64,000 bases of DNA from Pelagimonas sp. (lineage in GTDB: Bacteria; Pseudomonadota; Alphaproteobacteria; Rhodobacterales; Rhodobacteraceae): positions 231,998-295,997 of the forward strand of contig JAOARX010000035.1 in NCBI GenBank assembly GCA_025210345.1, read 5' to 3'. Shown here piece after piece: positions 9,161 to 16,420 of this stretch. The position numbers and the translations under genes are program-made. The notes beneath the pieces were generated by a model, which searched no databases, was not told the DNA's origin, and saw only the letters and a list, made by a program, of their open reading frames with translations. Positions within the stretch are counted from its first letter, which is position 1. Every line of letters begins with the position of its first letter.

Positions 9161-9177
9161 TTTAGGTCTTTTCTAAA
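9161..9177. promoter_or_regulatory. Irr/ICE-like inverted motif upstream of bolA
   Basis: TTTAGGTCTTTTCTAAA matches the alphaproteobacterial iron control element (TTTRGAAYNRTTCYAAA, from memory) at about 14 of 17 positions, with a perfect right half TTCTAAA and a partial left half TTTAG. It lies just upstream of the bolA start on the minus strand. Regulation by Irr is inference only. Confidence 0.35.
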
Positions 9178-9212
9178 ACCTAGTGGGCCTGCGCGGCGGG
9201 CGCAAGGGTGGC

Positions 9213-9995
9213 TCAGGCCGCAAGATCAATCCAAACGGGAACGTGGTCCGAGGGGCGTTCATAGCCGCGGATCTCTTTGTCGATCTGACAGTCGGTCAAC
9301 AGATCCGCCGCCTGTGGGGACAGCAACAGGTGGTCGATGCGAATCCCGTTGTTGCGTTGCCAGGCCCCGGCCTGATAGTCCCAAAAGCTATAGTGGCCGG
9401 GGCCTTGGGTGCGGGCGCGAAAGGCTTCGGTATAGCCAAGGTTCAAAATCCGACGGAACGCCGCGCGGCTTTGGGGCAGGGCCAGCGCATCCTTGCGCCA
9501 GCTGTCGGGTTTGGCGCAATCCTCGTCCTGGGGGATCACGTTATAGTCGCCGCCCAGCACAACGGGCATCTCAAGCGCCAGCAGATCGCGGGCGTGGGCC
9601 TCCATCCGCGCCATCCACGCCAGCTTGTAATCATACTTGGGACCGGGAACAGGGTTGCCGTTTGGCAGGTAAAGCCCGCACACCCGCACGGCCTGTGTGT
9701 CGCCCATGACTGTCGCTTCGATCCACCGGGCCTGATGGTCTTCGGCATCACCTGGCAGGCCGATTGACACATCTTCCAAAGGGGTTTTGCTCAGGATGGC
9801 GACACCGTTGAAGCTCTTTTGTCCATGGGTGGCCACATAATAGCCGCGCTCTTCCAAAAGATGGGTAGGGAAGGCTTCGTCGATCGACTTTATTTCTTGG
9901 AGTACCGCAACGTCAGGCTTTGCCTTGTCCAGCCACGCACACAACGCCTGTGCGCGTGCTTTGATGCCGTTGATGTTGAACGTCGCGATTTTCAT
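9213..9995 (-). CDS. xthA: Exodeoxyribonuclease III
   Basis: A 260-residue exonuclease III/AP endonuclease of base excision repair. Seen: FNINGIKARAQALCAWL at the start, LQEIKSIDEAFP with the metal-binding Glu, the GLYLPNGNP segment, GGDYNVIPQDED with catalytic Asp and Asn, and the terminal YERPSDHVPVWIDL with the Asp-His pair. ATG 9995 is preceded by GGAGGCCCCC and gives the family length; the frame is open further up to 10166 but without family sequence. It is transcribed away from the repeat-protein cassette. Confidence 0.95.
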   Translation of the reverse strand: MKIATFNINGIKARAQALCAWLDKAKPDVAVLQEIKSIDEAFPTHLLEERGYYVATHGQKSFNGVAILSKTPLEDVSIGLPGDAEDHQARWIEATVMGDTQAVRVCGLYLPNGNPVPGPKYDYKLAWMARMEAHARDLLALEMPVVLGGDYNVIPQDEDCAKPDSWRKDALALPQSRAAFRRILNLGYTEAFRARTQGPGHYSFWDYQAGAWQRNNGIRIDHLLLSPQAADLLTDCQIDKEIRGYERPSDHVPVWIDLAA

Positions 9996-10214
9996 GGGGG
10001 CCTCCTGACTTGGCTTACCCAGACCCTGTCTTGGGTCCGGGGTCAAGTGGTGCGTGCCACGACCCGGGCAAACGGGTTCGAAAACTTGGAAACGGCCCCC
10101 TCCAGATCTGGGTGATTCTGGTGCGATTCGGGTTTTGCTTATTTGCAAATCGGACTGGAATTGCAAATTTTTATCTTATCCACAGGAAATTTTATTCGGG
10201 GAAAAAGACGTATT

Positions 10215-10231
10215 GTTTCGTAATTCGAAAC
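10215..10231. promoter_or_regulatory. Perfect inverted repeat, possible operator
   Basis: GTTTCG, five-base spacer TAATT, CGAAAC. It lies 34-50 bases upstream of the proposed -35 of the repeat-protein gene, a usual place for an activator or repressor site. No regulator can be named. Confidence 0.4.
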
Positions 10232-10264
10232 GGTTGGTTGGCGCTAATGGTGTTGGTAAACCTA

Positions 10265-10293
10265 TTGATAATCAACCTTAACAAGAATTAACT
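10265..10293 (+). promoter_or_regulatory. Putative sigma-70 promoter of the repeat-protein gene
   Basis: TTGATA (10265-10270), 17-base spacer, TTAACT (10288-10293). It would give a ~60-base leader before ATG 10361. The spacer and -10 also contain two TTAA boxes six bases apart (10278-10281, 10288-10291), one base short of the CtrA spacing. Confidence 0.4.
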
Positions 10294-10360
10294 TTTATGC
10301 AAACCATCCTTGCGGGCAACGTCTAGGGGCAAACTCTGAAACCTCTGATGGAGCGAAGAA

Positions 10361-10900
10361 ATGTCCGCTAAACTTAAACAGACTACTCGTGAAGAATTCG
10401 TTTACGCCGGTGAAACCAGCGCCTTGCTGGGCGATGCCGTCGAAATGTTCTGCTCGTGGTCGGGTCCTTCCGCCAGCGATGCCATGTCAGGTGACGCGGT
10501 CGAAGCGTTTTGTTCCTGGTCCACACCCTCGGCATCCGATGCACGCACCGGTGACGCCGTAGAAGCCTTTTGTTCCTGGTCCGGCCCCGCACGCGGCGAT
10601 GCCAGCACCGGCGACAACGTCGAAGCGTTCAGCTCATTGTCGACGCCCAATGCCACAGATGCCACCACCGGTGACGCGGTCGAAGCCTTCTGTTCTTGGT
10701 CGGGTCCGGCACGCGGTGACGCCACAACCGGCGATAATGTCGAAGCTTTCAGCTCGCTTTCGACCCCCAGCGCGACGGATGCAACGGCGGGTGATGCGGT
10801 CGAAGCGTTTTGTTCCTGGTCGGGTCCGGCACGCGGTGACGCCACCACAGGCGACAACGTAGAGGCGTTCAGCTCATTGTCGACCCCGATCAAAGCCTGA
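10361..10900 (+). CDS. Tandem 20-residue repeat protein (Cys-Ser-Trp-Ser repeats)
   Basis: A 179-residue protein: a 23-residue N-terminal segment (MSAKLKQTTREEFVYAGETS, then ALL) followed by seven full 20-residue units and one of 16. Units 1, 2, 3, 5 and 7 read GDAVE(A/M)FCSWS(G/T)P; units 4, 6 and 8 read GDNVEAFSSLSTP. Each full unit ends in a variable seven-residue stretch such as ARGDATT or SATDATT. There is no signal peptide, membrane segment or known catalytic domain. All five cysteines sit at the same place in the repeat. GGAG lies at good spacing before the ATG. The next gene starts 64 bases downstream. The form, a short leader plus repeated cores, resembles multi-core precursor peptides, but function is unknown. 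I have a vague memory of an uncharacterised Rhodobacterales DUF family with this motif and could not check it. Confidence 0.85.
   Translation: MSAKLKQTTREEFVYAGETSALLGDAVEMFCSWSGPSASDAMSGDAVEAFCSWSTPSASDARTGDAVEAFCSWSGPARGDASTGDNVEAFSSLSTPNATDATTGDAVEAFCSWSGPARGDATTGDNVEAFSSLSTPSATDATAGDAVEAFCSWSGPARGDATTGDNVEAFSSLSTPIKA
10430..10897 (+). repeat. Eight tandem 60-bp coding repeats (120-bp higher-order period)
   Basis: Units start at 10430, 10490, 10550, 10610, 10670, 10730, 10790 and 10850; the last is 48 bp. From 10550 on, Cys units and Cys-less units alternate, giving a 120-bp super-period repeated three times. Copies of the same unit type differ mostly at third codon positions (for example GCGTTTTGTTCC against GCCTTCTGTTCT), so selection has acted on the protein rather than the DNA. 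Confidence 0.95.
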
Positions 10901-10963
10901 TCCTCGTGAACCCGGGCGGGGCGTAGATCGCTTCGCGACCCTTTGTTTCAGAAAGGAAGCATC

Positions 10964-12025
10964 ATGAATAATGTTATCCAACTGACCGTCCCGTCCCGGA
11001 TTGCGCCCATGGAGGCGCGGGCCACCGCGCTTCTGGCCAGCTTTGCCGAGGGGCGTCGCATTCAAGACGACGTGTTTTGGCTAAAAGAAAATGCCGAATT
11101 GTTAAACATTTTGGAAACGACCGGGCAAAGCGTTCCTCAATCCGCTTTGCAGGTCCATGCCCAGTTTTATGAAATGGCGCAGAAACGTTTACAATTCTTC
11201 CCACAATATTATCGCTTTCTCCTTTCGATTGTATTAGACCTTGAAGAGTTGGGTTATACGGGTAATATGGCGCAACGTATGGTTGATTACGCGCATTCGA
11301 AAGGGCTTGTTCATGCCGAATTGTCTGATTTGCAACGGGCCGAGGCGCGCCGCTTGATGACGCGAAGGGGCATCAACCCTGTCCGGGATGACGGTCTTGA
11401 CGATCGGCTGCGTGATTTCGCTAATAGGTCCGCAACCTTTGCTCTTCCGAACAAGAAAGCCGCCTACGAATTGACCCATATCGTCTTTTATCTCAGTGAA
11501 TACGGCCGTCGGGATCCCCGATTGGACCCGCAGGCCATCGAAAGCCTGCATTTCGCCGGGTTTACGGCGTTCCTGGATCAGAATGCGGATCTTCTTGCCG
11601 AAATCTGTATTTCGCTGATCTATGCCGGAGAAACGCCGCCGCGTCTGTGGACCGAATGGCTTGAACTGGAAACTGCGGCCTTCGTGGTGGATGAAGATCC
11701 TGCTGTTTCGGTCAATGATGACTACCACGAATTCTTTGTCTGCAACTGGCATCAGGCCGTCACCGGAGGTGAGATTTTCCGCAAACCCTTTGCGGGGGGC
11801 CGCATGCGATTGGACCGGGGGCCGCGCATGGCCAATGCCCTGCGCGAAATCAGCCAGGCCATGTTGGGCATGGATGACGCGCGTTCGGGAGACTGGGATG
11901 TCATGCGCCCCCGAATGGAGGCAGAACTGTCAGAAGAAGCATGGGATGTTCTGGGCATGGCGTCCCAGACCAGCCAGCATTTTGATGCGTATTTCCAAGG
12001 CTTTGCCAGGGCGGGTGCCGTTTGA
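10964..12025 (+). CDS. Unknown helical protein downstream of repeat protein
   Basis: A 353-residue soluble protein with no signal peptide or membrane segment. The start ATG 10964 follows AAGGAAGC at good spacing. The sequence looks largely helical, with residues ~15-110 (ATALLASFAEGRRIQDDVFW and following) rich in Leu, Glu and aromatics, a middle region HIVFYLSEYGRRDPRLD, and a C-terminal region with several Met and Trp residues. I see no known catalytic motif. It may belong to an uncharacterised Rhodobacterales DUF family, but I am not sure which. It sits 63 bases after the repeat-protein gene and its stop overlaps the start of the EamA transporter, so the three genes look like one operon. 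A maturation or binding partner of the repeat protein is possible but unproven. Confidence 0.8.
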   Translation: MNNVIQLTVPSRIAPMEARATALLASFAEGRRIQDDVFWLKENAELLNILETTGQSVPQSALQVHAQFYEMAQKRLQFFPQYYRFLLSIVLDLEELGYTGNMAQRMVDYAHSKGLVHAELSDLQRAEARRLMTRRGINPVRDDGLDDRLRDFANRSATFALPNKKAAYELTHIVFYLSEYGRRDPRLDPQAIESLHFAGFTAFLDQNADLLAEICISLIYAGETPPRLWTEWLELETAAFVVDEDPAVSVNDDYHEFFVCNWHQAVTGGEIFRKPFAGGRMRLDRGPRMANALREISQAMLGMDDARSGDWDVMRPRMEAELSEEAWDVLGMASQTSQHFDAYFQGFARAGAV

Positions 12026-12903
12026 AGGGCGCGATGACCGGGGCCCTCCTTGTCGTGTTGTACACGGTATTGATGACGGCGGCGGATGGGCTGACCAAGT
12101 TCGTTGCCGGTGGCTATGCGGCCCCACAGGTCTTTGTGATTTCGGCGGGTCTTGTGGCGCTGATGTCCTGGGGGCTGGCCCAGTCCCGTGCGCAACGTCA
12201 AAGCCTCAAGGTGCGCTCGGTGGGCTGGATGGCTGCGCGGACCGTGCTGACCATTCTGGCCTCTGTCGGGTTTTTCAAGGCCTTGTACCTGCTGCCTCTT
12301 GCGGATGTGTTCCTGTTCGTGGGGTTGATCCCGCTGGTGGCCGCGGCGCTGAGCGGCCCATTCCTGGCCGAAACCCCCCGCCCGACAGCCTGGGTCGCAC
12401 TGGCCATTGGTTTGACCGGTATCCTTTTCCTCATGCCCGAAGGGCTGGGGGCGGTGAAGGCAGGTCATTTCTGGGCGTTGCTCGGGGTCCTGTCGGGGAC
12501 GGGGTCGCTGTTGGCGGCCCGGGTGATCAGCAAGGTGGAGCGCGCACCGCTGGCGCAAGTGTTCTGGCCCAACCTGGGTTTGATGATCAGCATGGCCGTG
12601 GTCGCCCCGTTTGTCTGGAAGCCCCTGACCATGCTGGACTTTACGTTCATCGTGGCCTACGCCATCGCGCTGTTTGCCGCCCGCTATGTTGTGGTCGAGG
12701 CGCTCAGGTTGCTGCCGACCTATGTGGCGACATCTTTGATGAATCTTCAATTTGTCTGGATGATCTTCGTGGGCTACGTCTTTTTCGCGGAACTGCCGAC
12801 AATGGGCACATTGGCGGGGGCTGCGCTGATCATTGGCTCAGGCTTGTGGCTGGTGGTCGACGAAAACCAGGCGGCCAAAGCGCGCCTGGTGCCCGCAGAG
12901 TGA
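12022..12903 (+). CDS. EamA-family (DMT) transporter
   Basis: A 293-residue integral membrane protein with about ten hydrophobic helices in two EamA-type halves (residues ~8-135 and ~150-280). Conserved-looking elements are FFKALYLLPLADVFLF in the first half and AARYVVVEALRLLPTYVATSLMNLQFVWMIFVGYVFF in the second. DMT transporters of this type export amino acids, nucleotides or other small metabolites. The TTG start at 12022 overlaps the preceding stop (TTGA); an in-frame ATG at 12034 is an alternative. It is probably co-transcribed with the repeat-protein cassette and converges on erpA. The substrate cannot be read from sequence. Confidence 0.88.
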   Translation: MKGAMTGALLVVLYTVLMTAADGLTKFVAGGYAAPQVFVISAGLVALMSWGLAQSRAQRQSLKVRSVGWMAARTVLTILASVGFFKALYLLPLADVFLFVGLIPLVAAALSGPFLAETPRPTAWVALAIGLTGILFLMPEGLGAVKAGHFWALLGVLSGTGSLLAARVISKVERAPLAQVFWPNLGLMISMAVVAPFVWKPLTMLDFTFIVAYAIALFAARYVVVEALRLLPTYVATSLMNLQFVWMIFVGYVFFAELPTMGTLAGAALIIGSGLWLVVDENQAAKARLVPAE

Positions 12904-12935
12904 CGCGCTTTAAGTTTGCGGCTCAAGCCACTGGA

Positions 12936-13256
12936 TCACATGGAAAAAGATGTTCCGCAGCCACATGAGCTGCTGGCGTTGGGATTGTCGATGACAAAGC
13001 GCGCGCCGATCAGCTCGTCTGAAAAATCGATGGTAGCGCCCGACAGAAACGGCAATGACACCGGGTCCACCACGACCTTTTCGCCGTCGCCGATCACCAG
13101 GTCCTCGTCATTGGCGGTATCGAGTTTGATTTCATACTGAAACCCCGAACAGCCGCCACCCTCGACCGCGATCCGCAGGGCTTGCCCTTCGGCGCCGGCA
13201 CCGATTTCAGCCAGCCGATCAAAGGCGCGCTGTGTGACTTTTGGCGGCAGTTGCAT
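12936..13256 (-). CDS. erpA: ErpA/IscA-type iron-sulfur cluster carrier
   Basis: A 106-residue A-type carrier with the three cluster-ligand cysteines: one in EGGGCSGFQYEIKLD and two in SSSCGCGTSFSM at the C-terminus. A-type proteins accept [2Fe-2S] or [4Fe-4S] clusters and deliver them to apo-enzymes. The length is normal. It is divergent from dgt and converges with the EamA gene. ErpA and IscA are hard to tell apart by sequence alone; no suf or isc genes are in the window. Confidence 0.92.
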   Translation of the reverse strand: MQLPPKVTQRAFDRLAEIGAGAEGQALRIAVEGGGCSGFQYEIKLDTANDEDLVIGDGEKVVVDPVSLPFLSGATIDFSDELIGARFVIDNPNASSSCGCGTSFSM

Positions 13257-13344
13257 GTCGTCTCCGTTACAGAACTCTGAGTTTCATTCCCGATGGAATT
13301 TCAATATAGGTGGCAATGGGAGAGGCCACAAGGAGCGCGAGCAG

Positions 13345-14505
13345 ATGCGCGCAATTTACGCAAGCGATCCGGATCAGGTCCGGGGGCGGCTTTATGCCGA
13401 AGAAGAAAGCGCTTTTCGGTCCTGTTTTCAAAGGGATCGCGACCGGATCATCCACTGTTCTGCATTTCGCAGGCTCAAACATAAAACGCAGGTTTTCGTT
13501 GAACACGAAGGGGATTTCTATCGCACGCGGTTGACCCACTCCATTGAAGTGGCGCAGGTGGGGCGCACGATTGCCAATGCGCTGGGGTTGAACATCGACC
13601 TGACCGAAGCCGTCGCCCTTGCCCATGATCTGGGGCACACGCCCTTTGGACATACCGGCGAGGATGCGCTGGACGCGTTGATGCAACCCTACGGGGGGTT
13701 CGACCACAACGCCCAGACCCTGCGGATCGTCACGGATCTGGAACGACATTATGCCGAATTCGACGGGTTGAACCTGACCTGGGACACGTTGGAAGGGATC
13801 GCTAAACACAATGGCCCAGTGACCGGTGATATCCCTTATGCCCTTGGGGCCTATGATAAAATTCACGACCTAGAGCTACACACCCATGCCAGCGCCGAAG
13901 CACAGGTCGCCGCGTTGTCGGATGATGTGGCTTATAACAATCACGATTTGCACGATGGTCTGCGGGCCGGGTTGTTTTCCGAAGAGCAAATCGCGCAATT
14001 GGCGATGGTTGGGGCGTGTTACAAAGAGGTTGATTTGGCCTATCCTGAGCTGGACCCCTATCGGCGCAGACACGAAGCCCTGCGGCGGGTGTTTGGTGTC
14101 ATGGTGGGCGATCTGATCGCCACGTCACGCGCCAATCTTGAAACCTCAGGCTGCAGATCCGCTCAGGAAATCCGCGAGTTGGGCAGACCCGTGATCGCGT
14201 TTTCAGATGAAATCTGGGCGCAGATGAAAGAGATTAAATCCTTTCTATTCAAAAACATGTACCGCGCCCCTTCGGTGATGGATAAACGTTCAAGGGTGAC
14301 TATCGCCCTGAAAGAGCTGTTTCCCTATTATATGGAGAACACCGATCAGATGCCCCAGCGTTGGCGCGCGCAGGTGGCGCAGGCCGCCGGGGATGATGTG
14401 GCCACCGCGCGTTTGGTTGCAGATTATATCGCGGGAATGACGGATCGCTATGCGTTGCAGCGCCATCAAGAGTTCTTTGCATATGACGTGATGTCCGGTG
14501 TGTAG
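13345..14505 (+). CDS. dgt: Deoxyguanosinetriphosphate triphosphohydrolase-like protein
   Basis: A 386-residue HD-domain hydrolase that removes triphosphate from dNTPs. Seen: RDRDRIIHCSAFRRLKHKTQVF with the first metal His, RTRLTHSIEVAQVGR, the HD pair in ALAHDLGHTPFGHTGEDAL, and DDVAYNNHDLHDGLRAG. ATG 13345 follows AAGGAGCGCGAGC; the frame is open back to 13234, but that part overlaps erpA and matches nothing. Length fits the shorter alphaproteobacterial type rather than E. coli Dgt (505 aa). Confidence 0.94.
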   Translation: MRAIYASDPDQVRGRLYAEEESAFRSCFQRDRDRIIHCSAFRRLKHKTQVFVEHEGDFYRTRLTHSIEVAQVGRTIANALGLNIDLTEAVALAHDLGHTPFGHTGEDALDALMQPYGGFDHNAQTLRIVTDLERHYAEFDGLNLTWDTLEGIAKHNGPVTGDIPYALGAYDKIHDLELHTHASAEAQVAALSDDVAYNNHDLHDGLRAGLFSEEQIAQLAMVGACYKEVDLAYPELDPYRRRHEALRRVFGVMVGDLIATSRANLETSGCRSAQEIRELGRPVIAFSDEIWAQMKEIKSFLFKNMYRAPSVMDKRSRVTIALKELFPYYMENTDQMPQRWRAQVAQAAGDDVATARLVADYIAGMTDRYALQRHQEFFAYDVMSGV

Positions 14506-14529
14506 CTAATTGACAGTTAAGGAAAAAAC

Positions 14530-16332
14530 ATGGCGATAGCTGAAACCTCTGGCCTTGATGCGGTGTCTGCGTTTGCCCTTGTCGGTGTTTTGGGTGTGGG
14601 GGCGCAATGGCTGGCGTGGCGGCTGCGATTGCCTGCGATTGTGTTTATGCTTGCCATTGGTCTTTTGGTGGGCCCGGTGTTCGGGCTGTTCGATCCTCAG
14701 GCGCAATTTGGCGAGATGCTCAAACCGATGATCGCCATCGCGGTGGCCATCATCTTGTTCGAAGGTGGGTTGACGCTGAACTTTCATGCGCTCAGCGATG
14801 CCAAGGTGGGGGTCAAACGGCTGGTGCTGATAGGGGCGCCGCTGGGGTGGATTGCTTCGACCGCCGCCTTGCACCTTGTGGCGGGTCTTAGTCTTGCGGG
14901 ATCGGCCGTGTTCGGCGGCATTATGATCGTGACCGGCCCCACGGTGATTGCGCCGCTGTTGCGTCAGGCCAAACTTCAGCGTCGCCCGGCCGCGCTTTTA
15001 CAGTGGGAGGCCATCGTCAACGACCCGGTCGGGGCCTTGGCCGCGGTTTTGGCCTTTGAGACCGTGATGGTCTGGCAGAGTGCCACATCCCTTGCCCATG
15101 CGGTCCAGATGCTGTTGCTTGTCGTCGCGGTCGCGACGGTATTGGGCGTCGCTGCGGGATGGGGGATCGCCCGGGCCTTTGCGCGGGGGCTGGTGCCGGA
15201 ATACATGAAGATCCCGGTTTTGTTCGTTGTTTTGCTTGCGGTTTTCGCGGCATCAGATCGCGTGTTGCATGAATCCGGATTGTTGACGGTGACGATCATG
15301 GGCCTGTGGATTGCCAACGCGGGGTTGCCCAGTTTCACCGAAATGCGCCGTTTCAAAGAACACGCGACCGTGTTGCTGGTTTCGGGGGTGTTCATTCTTC
15401 TGGCCGCCAACATGAGCCTTGAAACGCTGAAAACACTGGATTGGCGCGCAGGGGCCTTTGTGCTGTCGGTGATCTTGATCGCCCGACCTTTGCCCGTGCT
15501 GGCTGCGCTGGCGTTTTCCAACATCCCGTGGCGCGAACGCCTTTTGGTGGCCTTTACCGGGCCGCGTGGCGTGGTCTTGGTGGCTGTAGCGGGCCTGTTT
15601 GGCGAACGCCTTGTCACGCTGGGGATCGAAGACGCCCACCGCATCGCGCCTTTGGCCTTTGCGCTGGTGGCCGCGACGGTGGTGTTGCACGGGTTCACCC
15701 TGACACCCATGGCGCGTGTGTTGCGGGTGAGCGCCTCGAAAAAGCCGGGGGTGATGATCCTGGGCGGGTCGCCCTGGGCGGTCGACCTGGGCAAAGCCAT
15801 CGCCAAAACCGACCTGCCGGTGATCTTGTGTGACCCAAACCACGCCCATCTGCGCAGTGCGCGCGAGGCGGGGCTGCCTGTTTATTATGGCGATGTCCTG
15901 TCCGAAAATGCCGAACACCAGCTGGATTTCGTCGCCTATGAGGCGCTGATCTGTGCCACGGATGACGATGCCTATAACACGCTTGTGGCCACCGATCTGG
16001 GGGCCGAGTTCGGGCGGCAAAACACCTTTCAGATCAAGCGTGTGCGCGACGGAGCCGAACGTCACAACCTGCCCAGCACCCTGGGCGGGCAGGCGCTTGC
16101 AAGCAACGAAACCTTCTTTGAAGGCAATGCCCGCATGGCCCAGGGGGGGCGCTTTGGGGTCAGCACGCTGACCTCGGAATTCACCCTTGCGGATTGGCGC
16201 GCGGCGCACCCGGATGCGGTGGCCATGATCGACGTCACGGCCCAGGGGGGCTTTCGGGTGTTGGGGCCCCAGGATGCGCCCCGCGACAGCGAAGGCCTGC
16301 GGATCATCCACCTGAGCCCGCCAAGCGCCTAG
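14530..16332 (+). CDS. Cation:proton antiporter with RCK/TrkA-N domain
   Basis: A 600-residue protein. Residues ~10-400 hold about twelve hydrophobic helices of the Na+/H+ exchanger fold, including LPAIVFMLAIGLLVGPVFG, ILFEGGLTLNF and the ion-site-like VNDPVGALAAVLAF (Asn-Asp pair). Residues ~405-530 form a Rossmann nucleotide-binding RCK domain (GVMILGGSPWAVDLGKAIAK). It should exchange Na+ or K+ for H+ at the inner membrane under NAD(H)-type control. The ATG at 14530 follows AAGGAAAAAAC. It stands alone between dgt and argS. Confidence 0.9.
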   Translation: MAIAETSGLDAVSAFALVGVLGVGAQWLAWRLRLPAIVFMLAIGLLVGPVFGLFDPQAQFGEMLKPMIAIAVAIILFEGGLTLNFHALSDAKVGVKRLVLIGAPLGWIASTAALHLVAGLSLAGSAVFGGIMIVTGPTVIAPLLRQAKLQRRPAALLQWEAIVNDPVGALAAVLAFETVMVWQSATSLAHAVQMLLLVVAVATVLGVAAGWGIARAFARGLVPEYMKIPVLFVVLLAVFAASDRVLHESGLLTVTIMGLWIANAGLPSFTEMRRFKEHATVLLVSGVFILLAANMSLETLKTLDWRAGAFVLSVILIARPLPVLAALAFSNIPWRERLLVAFTGPRGVVLVAVAGLFGERLVTLGIEDAHRIAPLAFALVAATVVLHGFTLTPMARVLRVSASKKPGVMILGGSPWAVDLGKAIAKTDLPVILCDPNHAHLRSAREAGLPVYYGDVLSENAEHQLDFVAYEALICATDDDAYNTLVATDLGAEFGRQNTFQIKRVRDGAERHNLPSTLGGQALASNETFFEGNARMAQGGRFGVSTLTSEFTLADWRAAHPDAVAMIDVTAQGGFRVLGPQDAPRDSEGLRIIHLSPPSA

Positions 16333-16420
16333 CCCGCAGCCCCAGGACCATTTGACCCCGCCGCCGGACGTGATAGACGGGGCGCAAATCCCCTAAGATT
16401 GTCACTTGGGAGCGACACTT

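Larger units (their letters stand above)
9996..10360. other. Intergenic region between xthA and the repeat-protein gene
   Basis: No coding gene is seen. The right half is much more AT-rich than its surroundings. It contains the palindrome ATTTGCAAAT (10141-10150) and a near copy of its core, ATTGCAAA (10160-10167), 18 bases centre to centre. It also contains a perfect inverted repeat GTTTCG/CGAAAC (10215-10220 and 10226-10231) and a likely promoter (10265-10293). The dense symmetric sites suggest regulated expression of one or both divergent genes. Confidence 0.55.

Noticed and set aside
10430..10897. CRISPR-like or satellite-like array
   Set aside because: The 60-base units are contiguous with no spacers, keep one reading frame, and differ at synonymous sites, so they are protein repeats.
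11622..12968. 448-codon plus-strand frame across the unknown protein and EamA genes
   Set aside because: It is out of frame with two better-supported genes and its translation is Gly/Arg-rich low complexity typical of shadow frames.
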